Source: Smittia aterrima (lineage: Eukaryota > Arthropoda > Insecta > Diptera > Chironomidae). From it: a stretch of 64,000 bases of DNA. Within the stretch, counting starts at the first letter, position 1, and each line of letters starts with the position of its first letter. A model generated the notes under the pieces. It was not told where the DNA came from and made no database searches. It saw nothing but the letters and a program-made list of their open reading frames with translations. Both the position numbers and the translations under genes were made by a program. The stretch lies in NCBI GenBank assembly GCA_033063855.1, contig CP093831.1, positions 21,018,001 to 21,082,000 on the forward strand, written 5' to 3'. Of the stretch, positions 48,814 through 57,764 are shown one piece after another.

Positions 48814-50629
48814 ATGGGAAGTAAGTATCACGAATTTCATTCAAAATTACCGATTTATGCTGTTTGAGAATCTATGTTGAGTAAAATCAAGATCCATCAA
48901 GTGCTTCGTTGGCACCAAAAAAATCTGAAATGCGTTTTCATTACTTAAATTTTCTCGATTATCTCGTCGTGGCTTTACTTTCTCTCATCTAATGCCTCGT
49001 TGTAATCGTTTCAGTCAAATTCCTGGAGGTTATCAAACCTTTCTGTAGCATATTACCGGAGGTGACGAAGCCTGAGCGAAAGGTGAGTTGGAAGATGATG
49101 TTCCACGGAGTGATCCAATTAGAAAGTTTTTCTTTTTCTTTCGCCCTCAAATAGATCCAATTCAGAGAGAAGGTGCTATGGACTGCAATCACTCTCTTCA
49201 TTTTCCTGGTTTGCTGCCAGATCCCACTTTTTGGAATCATGTCATCCGACTCAGCTGATCCTTTCTACTGGATTCGTGTCATTCTCGCTTCGAATCGTGG
49301 AACATTGATGGAACTCGGTATCTCCCCAATTGTTACTTCTGGACTTATCATGCAATTGTTGGCTGGTGTAAAGATTATTGAAGTCGGTGACACACCAAAA
49401 GATCGTGCGTTATTCAACGGCGCTCAAAAACTCTTCGGTATGGTCATCACAATTGGTCAAGCAATTGTCTACGTCATGACGGGAATGTATGGTGATCCAT
49501 CAGAAATCGGAGCAGGAGTTTGCCTTCTTATCATCATTCAACTCTTCGTCGCAGGTCTCATCGTCTTGCTTCTCGATGAATTGCTTCAAAAAGGTACGTG
49601 TACACGTCACAACTTACGCAACAATGTATAAACAAACTTTGTAATCAATTTAAAGGCTATGGACTTGGATCTGGAATTTCACTCTTTATTGCTACAAATA
49701 TTTGCGAAACCATCGTGTGGAAAGCATTCTCGCCAGCGACTGTCAACACTGGTCGTGGAACTGAATTTGAAGGAGCAGTCATTGCATTGTTCCATCTTCT
49801 CGCTACTCGTCAAGACAAGGTCCGTGGATTGCGTGAAGCTTTCTACCGTCAAAATCTTCCCAACTTGATGAATTTGCTCGCTACTGTCCTCGTCTTTGCT
49901 ATAGTAATATACTTCCAAGGATTCCGTGTCGATCTTCCCATCAAGTCAGCACGTTATCGTGGACAATACAGCAGCTACCCAATCAAACTCTTCTACACCT
50001 CAAACATTCCCATCATCTTGCAATCGGCTCTCGTATCAAATCTTTATGTTATCTCACAGGTATGTCACAATCAAATTACCTTGAAATTTTAAAGCTTATG
50101 ATCGTTGATCATTTTTCAGATGTTGGCAGTCAAATTCCACGGAAATTTCATTGTTGGTTTACTAGGAGTCTGGGCTGATGTTGGAGGTGGCGGCCCTGCT
50201 CGCTCTTATCCAATTGGAGGACTTTGCTACTATTTGTCGCCACCGGAAAGTCTTGGACACATTGTCACTGATCCCGTCCATGCCGTTCTCTATATCATCT
50301 TCATGCTGGGCTCATGTGCTTTCTTCTCAAAGACATGGATTGACGTGTCTGGTAGCTCTGCAAAGGACGTCGCAAAGCAACTGAAAGAACAGCAAATGGT
50401 GATGCGTGGTCATCGCGAAAACTCTATGATTCATGAGTTGAACCGTTACATCCCAACAGCGGCTGCTTTCGGCGGTCTTTGCATCGGCGCACTGTCGGTG
50501 ATGGCTGATTTCCTTGGAGCTATCGGCTCAGGAACCGGAATCCTTTTAGCCGTTACGATTATCTATCAATATTTTGAGATCTTCGTCAAGGAGCAGTCGG
50601 AGATGGGAATGGGTGGATTACTTTTCTAA
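48814..50629 (+). CDS. Sec61alpha: Sec61 translocon alpha subunit
   Basis: Channel-forming subunit of the ER protein translocation pore, ten membrane helices. Five coding exons: 48814-48820 (only 7 bases: ATG GGA A), 49015-49082, 49155-49593, 49656-50059, 50120-50629, giving 475 residues, matching the near-invariant family length. The start is set by splicing: the 7-base exon joins to give MGIKFLEVIKPFCSILPE as in Drosophila. The plug region (SDSADPFYW), GLGSGISLFIATNICE and the C-terminal KEQSEMGMGGLLF are all present. Two upstream 5' UTR exons are likely (donor near 48537, acceptor near 48653); a short upstream reading frame of four codons starts at 48528. This is the intact parent of the truncated copies at 56049 and 61874. 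Confidence 0.96.
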
Positions 50630-51084
50630 GTTTTCTATTCTCATTCACGACATCATCAATTCACATACTCTCACCATCTTCCCTCCCTTTCTTGTTTCTT
50701 CAGATGAGAAATCCTAAGTTTAGTTGGGCAATCAAAACAGTTGCAATTGTAAAATTCATTTGCTGCACTTCCGCTGTCATAGCAATAAAGCGAAGCCCAA
50801 CTTATTTTTTTAAAAGAAACAAAATTGCATTTTACAAACATTCGAGGAGGTAGACGATTGGTTCAAATCGTCATTGAGATTCAATCTGGACCACCGCCGA
50901 CATCGACTCCAGACGAAAGTTAATCATGAAGACAGTTTCGAGAATTCTCATCAATCGACACATTCATTTTCCGTTGATCTTTTCATACGATAACTTGAGA
51001 AAAAGTTCACTAAGAAGTAATTTAAAAAAACAAAAAAAATCGTTGTACTGATAATTAATTTGTAAAGTGAAGCGAAAGTGGAAA

Positions 51085-51090
51085 AATAAA
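51085..51090 (+). terminator. Poly(A) signal of Sec61 alpha
   Basis: AATAAA about 455 bases after the stop codon, followed by an A-rich run. The same element is retained in the third copy near 62680. Confidence 0.55.
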
Positions 51091-51363
51091 GAAAAAAAAA
51101 TCAGCAAAAGAAATCATTTCTTTTTTTCACGTGTTGCATAACGGTTCTTATTTTATTAACATCGATTTTTTTTACAGTTTCGCTTTGTTTGCTGAGAAGA
51201 CAATATTTCCATATTCACATCGAAACTTGGCGGGAAGACGACGCTCTCGCTCTTCCTTCACATTAATCATTTGAGTTTACACTGAGCATGAAGTATCAAG
51301 ACAATAATTTGAAATCTAATTTAAAGAAAATGTCTATTTAGAAAAAGCTCTTTAAAAGCTCAT

Positions 51364-51475
51364 TTAAAGAATTTCATTTTGTTCAGTTTGCGAGAAGATT
51401 TGTTTGCATAGTGAAATCGTTTTTGCTTTCTCGAATTCGTTTTGAGCGTCGCCTTTGTCTAATTTGATGTTTCCG
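51364..51475 (-). pseudogene. Relic terminal exon, copy 1 (unidentified gene)
   Basis: On the minus strand a good acceptor (TTATAATTTCTTAG) is followed by 36 open codons and a stop (GNIKLDKGDAQNEFEKAKTI...). The composition is strongly protein-like (Lys/Asp/Glu/Gln) and unlike surrounding DNA. The same open exon is kept in copies 2 and 3 with one visible change (Thr to Ile at residue 30). No upstream exon of the same gene is identified here. It may be the orphan 3' end of a gene that once lay on this strand; I do not recognise the family. Confidence 0.4.
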
Positions 51476-51875
51476 CTAAGAAATTATAAGTTAGCATGAC
51501 TCTTAGCGATCCTTTCGTTCATTTTATTTTTCAAAATAATCTCATATGTCAACCCTCTGACTTTTTTCAATCCAAAACGAAGATAGCAAGACACGTGAAG
51601 CTTGATGATGCAAAATCTTTTTTTGAACCTCAAATTATTTTGATGATTTCTTTTCTTGGAGTTATCACAAATAATTGAAACTTTCACGAAATATGCTTTG
51701 AAATATAAGCTTTAATTACATTTATTTACATTTTTGTTAGCGTGTGCAAGAGTTAAGTTGCGCAAATGTATAGAGCGGCAAATTTCATTTTGTCCAACCT
51801 TTATTCAATTTTGAGCTTACAAAAAAATTTTATTTTCAACGAGTTTGTAGGTTTAATTTGCAGTTCTTTTACTTT
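51476..51875. other. Spacer between Sec61 region and VWA-1
   Basis: AT-rich, contains the 3' UTR of VWA-1 on the minus strand. The part 51610-51795 is absent from unit 2, where a 0.9 kb unrelated insert stands instead. Confidence 0.5.
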
Positions 51876-54800
51876 TCAATCGGATTCAGATCCGGATGGA
51901 TTTTCAATCGGATCTTTGGATTTTCGATCGGAAGTTGTCAAGTGTCGCACTCCACAGCATGTCGAATGATCGAGGCAATAAATTTTGAATTCCTTTGCTG
52001 AAATTGCCTCTTTATATTCAATCAAGTCTGAATATCCCATCGCCCAATACGATGGCTTCAAGTTGCCATGTCCATGACGATTGGTGTCGTAGTCTCGATA
52101 AATGTGATTTCCTTTTCCTTTTATCTTATTGTAAATCATGCTCCATTCGTCTGCTGTTCCAAACTTCAAAAAAGCTTCTTTGATCTCACTTAAATTATTA
52201 AGGAAACAAACACCGCCATGGTTCCAAACTGCATTGTTTTTATCATCAACGCCCAACAAGAGTATTCGAAAGATTTTTACTCGATGAGGAACTTTCGTTA
52301 GTGGATCGCAAAGCATTATTCTGAAGCTTTTAAAACCGGCGCTTGAAGGGTTTTCGATTTTGTAATTTTGCTCGCCCTTGGTGATTCCATCTCGCCAGAT
52401 TGAAATCATTTCTTGTTCTGTTTCTGAACTCAAGATCTTTTTGGCAACTTCTTCTCCGATAATTTCATTTTCGTATTTTCGCTTTGCCGCGACATCTGAT
52501 AAATACTCTGATTTGAATTGAGATTTGATGTAGTTTTTGACTTCGTTGATCGCAGCTTCCTTGTACTTTAAGTCGAGAGTTTTCATTGTCAGAGTCTCAG
52601 AGTCTTCTCGGCTCGAACGAGTTGTGTAACGAAGAGCTTGATATGCATTGAGGAATATGAAAGATTCATAATCGTAGTCAATGTCGAGAGCCTTGAGTAC
52701 AAACTCATCTGATAAGCTTGGAATATTTTCGAAGGAATCAATTGATGCATCCGTCCCCGCTTCCAAATAACTTGGATATAGAGCGAGTAACTTGACGAAA
52801 TGGAGATGGTCAGATTTTTCTGACAAATTCATGATGTTTATGTTGATGCTGTCGTAGAAATTGATATTTTCAAGTTTTTGCTCAACGCTAAATGGATCTC
52901 CGACGTTAACTTTGTGTTTCTGAATATCAATTCCCAAAAGATTGTGGAGAGCTTTCTTCGCGATTTTCTTTGAATTTTCTTTGTTCTTGTACTTTCGTCG
53001 AATGATTTGCCAAACCTCGAAGGCGAACAACGCCCGCAAAATTGAGGGAACAAGTTTGAGTTTCTCGACTTCTTTCTTCTTGAATATTCTTATGAGAGGA
53101 ACCATCAAGTTGGAGGTTCCATTGTTGGCAAGATAAAGTGACATTCCAAACGTTTCTTTTGGCTCTAGCAAAGCATCGACGTGATCGAAGTATCTTCCAA
53201 CAAAACCATCGAAAGTTTTAACCAATTTCTTGAAAATTTCGATGTGCAAAGACGAGCGAGCATTGTTAAGCTCGAAGATCATTCTTTGAACTCCAGCGCA
53301 CATTGTGTAGCCGATTGTCATGGGAACTTCCGCGATCATTCGACGCATTCCAATTGAAAAACTGTACTCGAGCAACGACGAGGCATATTTCTTCATGAAA
53401 ATACCAATCCTGGCATCATCAAATACCGGAATGACGTTAGTAATCTTCTTTTCCTTCTCTCCTGGTACCTCTAAGTCCTTACCATTGGAGATTCGCAATG
53501 ATACGAGAATGTCTGATACGCTAACATTCCAACCAAGGAACATTTCATCTACTTTCCATGTGCTTGGATCAGGAAAATCACCAATGGGACCTTTGCATGC
53601 CACACCAACCAAATTTAAGATTTCGAGGATTTCTTGAGCGTCGAAGGATTCAAAGCCTTCGTTTTCGGATAGTTCAACCAAAGCTTTGATGCCACCAAAT
53701 GTTGTATCTTGAGAATAAAACGATATCAAATGATTGGAGTCGTCGATGTCACTGATTTCATGAAAGTTCTTGGCCATCGCACTGATTTCTGATCTAGCGA
53801 TTTCATCAAAATTCAAACCTTCTTTTGCTGCTCGTTTTGCTAAGCCTCGGCTCGTTGAAGTCGTTGCCTCAGTTTTACGAAGGTAATCAGCTTTTTGAGC
53901 TGAATTTAATTTGCTTATGTTATCATCGTTAGCAATTGATAAAAGTAGAAGCGAAATCCGTTTTCGACGCGATTTGATCAGCTTCTTCACTCGACCATTC
54001 AGCTGCAATTCATCGAATGATTGTGTTGTTAAGCTTTCGAACAAACTTTCAGTTTTATCAAAATATTGAAGAATTGATTTGACGGTTTCTTTTGATTCAT
54101 CTGTGCCGATAACTTTTAGGATCTTTATGCGATCGATGACAAAATCAATTTTTCTGTCGAGCAATTTGTAGAAATATTCTCGATCGATTTTCGCTTGAAC
54201 AGAAATATCCACTTGTGTTCCATCGATTTCAATTTTTTTCGGAGTTTCCTTAGTCATCCAAAAAACGTTTTCACCAGTCGTCAGCGAGACTTTATCGGTA
54301 GCTTCAAGGTCCCAAGGATAGTTTTTGAATACTTTCGACTCCGATTTCAACTGAAGACAATATGAGAATGTATCTGAGAGAAACAAATCAGCAAGCTCCT
54401 GCGCTATTTGTTCAGATGATAAATGCCCTGATATATCGAGGAGCTTTGAAGAGACTGTGTTGTTGATTTGGAGTAGAGTGCATAAAGCTGTCGTGTCTGG
54501 TTGACTGGAAGAAGTGAATAAGCGAACAGCTTGCGAATTAATTGGAGTTTGCCACGAGGATGTCATAGAATGTAAATGAGCTCCTGCTGAGACGACATCT
54601 TGCAGATCGAAAACCTCTCCGTCGGAAATTGTCAAAAGGCGAATTGGCTTTGACTTATCAAAGTTTTGGTATATTTCATCAAATTTTTGAACAGCCGTGC
54701 TCATATAAGTTCTCATTCCACGAGATTTCAATGGAAAGTTGGGCAATTCTCCTACTTTGCATTTTATCAGCTCACAGTTGATGTCGAATGGCAACAAATA

Positions 54801-55037
54801 AATTTCATTTTCTTGATGATATGAGAGTTTTTCAAAGAAAATTGGCAGCACTTGATTTGTTATCTTTTCGACTGAGTCTCCCATCGAGCCAGAACGGTCG
54901 AGAATAATCACTGTTGTCGGAGAATGATCGCCATCAAACGATTTTTGCTTGGCCGAATTGACAACATCGCCATCAACCATCAGTGAACAGATGAAACCAT
55001 CGTCGAGTTGATACGATTTTAGATTCAATGCTTCCAT
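51876..55037 (-). CDS. VWA-domain protein of unknown function, copy 1
   Basis: A single 3.16 kb coding exon for 1053 residues. Start is the ATG at 55035-55037 (MEALNLKSYQLDDGF); the frame is open a few codons further up but without ATG, up to a 5' UTR intron at 55059-55114. Residues about 40-220 form a von Willebrand factor A domain with a complete MIDAS metal site: DRSGS (Asp47, Ser49, Ser51), Thr110 in RTYMST, and Asp139 in TISDGE. There is no signal peptide or membrane helix, so a cytosolic protein is likely. The middle (about 330-720) is helical and matches nothing I know. The last 130 residues hold a distinctive module: WRDGITKGE, GFKSFRIMLCDPLTKVP, HGHGNLKPSYWAMGY and a terminal YCLDHSTCCG, possibly a metal- or ligand-binding domain. 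Large intronless VWA proteins like this suggest a retro- or transferred origin, but that is untested. Highly similar to copy 2. Confidence 0.85.
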   Translation of the reverse strand: MEALNLKSYQLDDGFICSLMVDGDVVNSAKQKSFDGDHSPTTVIILDRSGSMGDSVEKITNQVLPIFFEKLSYHQENEIYLLPFDINCELIKCKVGELPNFPLKSRGMRTYMSTAVQKFDEIYQNFDKSKPIRLLTISDGEVFDLQDVVSAGAHLHSMTSSWQTPINSQAVRLFTSSSQPDTTALCTLLQINNTVSSKLLDISGHLSSEQIAQELADLFLSDTFSYCLQLKSESKVFKNYPWDLEATDKVSLTTGENVFWMTKETPKKIEIDGTQVDISVQAKIDREYFYKLLDRKIDFVIDRIKILKVIGTDESKETVKSILQYFDKTESLFESLTTQSFDELQLNGRVKKLIKSRRKRISLLLLSIANDDNISKLNSAQKADYLRKTEATTSTSRGLAKRAAKEGLNFDEIARSEISAMAKNFHEISDIDDSNHLISFYSQDTTFGGIKALVELSENEGFESFDAQEILEILNLVGVACKGPIGDFPDPSTWKVDEMFLGWNVSVSDILVSLRISNGKDLEVPGEKEKKITNVIPVFDDARIGIFMKKYASSLLEYSFSIGMRRMIAEVPMTIGYTMCAGVQRMIFELNNARSSLHIEIFKKLVKTFDGFVGRYFDHVDALLEPKETFGMSLYLANNGTSNLMVPLIRIFKKKEVEKLKLVPSILRALFAFEVWQIIRRKYKNKENSKKIAKKALHNLLGIDIQKHKVNVGDPFSVEQKLENINFYDSININIMNLSEKSDHLHFVKLLALYPSYLEAGTDASIDSFENIPSLSDEFVLKALDIDYDYESFIFLNAYQALRYTTRSSREDSETLTMKTLDLKYKEAAINEVKNYIKSQFKSEYLSDVAAKRKYENEIIGEEVAKKILSSETEQEMISIWRDGITKGEQNYKIENPSSAGFKSFRIMLCDPLTKVPHRVKIFRILLLGVDDKNNAVWNHGGVCFLNNLSEIKEAFLKFGTADEWSMIYNKIKGKGNHIYRDYDTNRHGHGNLKPSYWAMGYSDLIEYKEAISAKEFKIYCLDHSTCCGVRHLTTSDRKSKDPIENPSGSESD

Positions 55038-55114
55038 TGTTGGTAATTTCCGCAAAGCCTACAAAATATAAATTTATTAAATTGTTCTTCAAATATTTCA
55101 CATCGCATTTTTAC

Positions 55115-55444
55115 CTTTGAAGGAATGGGTAATGCACGTCTTGATCGCCCGACGTCCGATTGAGAAATAAAGATTTTTGACAACGAATTTCGCTCTTAAC
55201 AAGAGCAGAAAGTTCGATGCGAGAAAAAAATGATTTTAATTTCACTTTTTAGTCCTTTACAGTCGTTTTCACTAGTCGAGAACACTTAGCATTATTTCTT
55301 TGTTAGTTTCTAATTTAATTTGACAGTACTAGCCACTTTTTTTTAAGTTTCCTTCAATTTATTTCTTGCACCAAACTTTGTTCTTCTCTCTTTAGCTTTC
55401 TGAATGTGAATGAAATATATTCGCATTCGCTTCTTCTTTTTATA
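55115..55444 (-). promoter_or_regulatory. VWA-1 promoter and 5' UTR exon
   Basis: TATAAAAAG at 55436-55444 on the minus strand is a good TATA box. Roughly 35 bases downstream lies CATTCAG, a plausible initiator. The transcribed leader would run to the donor (GTAAAAAT) at 55114 and splice over 56 bases to 55058. Confidence 0.6.
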
Positions 55445-55488
55445 GCGATACCCTAGAATATTTCATCATGCAGCGAATTTATTTCTAA

Positions 55489-55966
55489 TCACAACTTCCC
55501 GCGACCACTTTTGATTTCTTCGTATTTCTCTGCTGGTAATCTCTCGTATGATCCGTCGCTTTGCAACAAATAAATGGCGTCATTGATTTTCGTAATCGTA
55601 GCCTTCGAGTTGCAAGTCGCGCTTCTTCAATTTAAATGTTCTGTCATAGGAAGCTCAGTCATAATTCTGATGAAGACTGGACGGGCATACGATGGTAAGA
55701 GACCTTTAATTCCTGCAGCTAAGGTATCAATCCTTCAATTTTTCAGAATCTTACATCAACTCCATAGACTTCGCTTAAACCGGCCACTCTCATAACAATT
55801 CCTTCAACTTCTGCCAACGCAACATTTTCTCCTCGCCATCTGACAGTATCTCCAGTATGATCCTTGAAGAAGTAATATCCATAGAGGTCCATAACAAAAA
55901 TATCAGATGAGCTAAAGAACTTGTCTCCATGTTTAAAAACGTTTTTAATCACTTTGTTTTCTGAAG
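55489..55966 (-). pseudogene. Decayed 3' end of a fatty acid transport protein gene (SLC27/FATP), copy 1
   Basis: Two exon remnants on the minus strand. The first (55755-55966) reads KNVFKHGDKFFSSSDIFVMD, then YFFKDHTGDTVRWRGENVAL and EVEGIVMRVAGLSEVYGVDV, followed by an intact donor; it matches the C-terminal half of FATP/SLC27 acyl-CoA synthetases. The second (55489-55735) reads LAAGIKGLLPSYARPVFIRI, then ends ...ERLPAEKYEEIKSG(RGKL), with the family-like stop. It is broken by a one-base deletion after TEHLN and another shift before DAIYLLQ. Two codons are also missing before VYGVDV compared with copy 2. All upstream exons and the exon between these two are absent. Non-functional. Confidence 0.85.
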
Positions 55967-56048
55967 CTGACTATAATAAGAAATTTATCAAATATATAGC
56001 ATGCTTTTGATGATCTTTGACTTTGCAAAATTATCAGCATAAAATGCG

Positions 56049-56403
56049 GAATTTGCCTTCTTATCATCATTCAACTTTTCGTCGCAGGTCTCATCGTCTT
56101 GCTTCTCGACGAATTGCTTCAAAAAGGTACGTGTACACGTCACAACTTACGCAAAATTGTATAAACAAACTTTGTAATCAAGAACTATATTTCACTCTTT
56201 ATTGCTACAAATATTTGCGAAACCATCGTGTGGAAAGCATTCTCGCCAGCGACTGTCAACACTGGTCGTGGAACTGAATTCGAAGGAGCAGTCATTGCAT
56301 TGTTCCATCTTCTCGCTACTCGTCAAGACAAGGTCCGTGGATTGCGTGAAGCTTTCTACCGTCAAAATCTTCCCAACTTGATGAATTTGCTTGCTACTGT
56401 CCT
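56049..56403 (+). pseudogene. Truncated Sec61 alpha copy 1
   Basis: Contains the last 80 or so bases of Sec61 exon 3, the donor and most of the intron, then exon 4 up to NLLATVL. The intron acceptor and the first codons of exon 4 (YGLGSG) are deleted. At 56403 the match jumps to sequence equivalent to 51323, losing the rest of exon 4, exon 5 and most of the 3' UTR. What remains is almost identical to the parent. Cannot encode Sec61. Confidence 0.9.
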
Positions 56404-56446
56404 TTAAAGAAAATGTCTATTTAGAAGAAGCTCTTTAAAAGCTCAT

Positions 56447-56558
56447 TTAAAGAATTTCATTTTGTTCAATTTGCGAGAAGATTTGTTTGCATAGTGAAAT
56501 CGTTTTTGCTTTCTCGAATTCGTTTTGAGCGTCGCCTTTGTCTAATTTGATGTTTCCG
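56447..56558 (-). pseudogene. Relic terminal exon, copy 2
   Basis: Same 36-codon open exon and acceptor as at 51364-51475, reading frame unbroken, with Ile in place of Thr at residue 30. Confidence 0.4.
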
Positions 56559-56719
56559 CTAAGAAATTATAAGTTAGCATGACCCTTAGCGTTCCTTTCG
56601 TTCATTTTATTTTTCAAACTAATCTCATATATGGGGAATTCCATGTATGTCAACTCTCTGACTTTTTTCAATCGAAAACGTAGATAGCAAGACACGTGGA
56701 GCTTGATGATGAAAGTCAC

Positions 56720-57635
56720 TTTCAGAGTTTCGAGAGACCTTGTTCTTCCCAGAGTGGAGGTAACAATACTTTTTGGGTATTTTTGATGGTACTATAATAC
56801 CTCGACAATACCTAAAAATGTTCTTATGCTGATACTTGAATAACTCATAAAATACCTTTTCTCTTAAAAAAAGTACCTCAAATAATTTTTTTTCCTGTTT
56901 CAAATAAATTTACACATTTTCTGTCGTCCATTGGATCCTGATATGATGGGTACTACATTTACACAAGCAAAATTCAGAAAAATCAAACCTAAACGTTGTG
57001 TTAGTTTCTTGTGGATCAAGACCCGGTCCTCATAAATATTCTCCACATTGTTCTGAAACTATTTGCAAAAGACTTCAAACCTTTGAAGTGATTCGGGTTA
57101 AGTGAAGTTCTGAGAATCGCAACACGAAAATAAATACTTTTTGGGGTTTTTCATCCGAAGGAGTGAAACCATAGAGAATATTAATACGAAAAACAATTTT
57201 TGAGGATTTTTCGCTACCCCATCAGGATCGGGCCCACGGGCCCAAAACCTGGAATCTTCATACAAAAAGTCGATTTTAAATTTGGAAATAATTTTTCTCG
57301 AAAACGGAAGCACATTTCTGTGACTTGTTCACAAGAAGTGATCAGCATGTTGAATAGAGTGCATGAATCTTATAGCGGACCAGATCTGGGTCCACCTCTT
57401 GCCAGCGCCAAGTGAAACTTCTCTTCCTTTAGAGTTACAGCTTTGACTTGTTCACATGAAATGATCAGCTCGTCATGACAAAGCAATAAATCCCAGAAAA
57501 TCCAAGTTCCACACATTGGATCCACCTCTGGTGAGCTCAAAGTGAAACTTTGTTCCCTTTAAGTAAAATGTCCCCTGTAACCTGTCCAACGGATGAAAAA
57601 CCCTACAGTAAGTTCGGCACCAACTGCTACTGCCA
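56720..57635. repeat. Unit-2-specific insert with internal imperfect repeats
   Basis: About 0.9 kb that has no counterpart in unit 1. It carries two imperfect direct repeats with a period of about 128 bases (starting near 57320 and 57448): each begins GACTTGTTCACA, then TGATCAGC, and later has a CCACCTCTxG and AAGTGAAACTT block. A GGGCCC-AC-GGGCCC interrupted palindrome stands at 57230-57243 in otherwise AT-rich DNA. No coding capacity or terminal inverted repeats seen. Possibly a satellite-like or non-autonomous element. Confidence 0.5.
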
Positions 57636-57764
57636 ATTGTTTTTATACTATTCAATTTTTAGCTTACAAAAAAAATTTATTTTAAGTTTTCATTTTCCAC
57701 ATTTTCTTATTTCAAATACAAAAAGATTTCAACGAGTTTTTAGGTTTCATTTGCGACTTTTCAT

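Larger units (their letters stand above)
49514..55966. repeat. Segmental duplication unit 1 (parental Sec61 end, VWA-1, FATP relic)
   Basis: Sequence from the end of Sec61 exon 3 through the FATP relic recurs at 56049-61795 and its left part again at 61874-63220. Unit 1 alone has the complete Sec61 alpha 3' half, so it is taken as the ancestral arrangement on that side. Confidence 0.8.
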
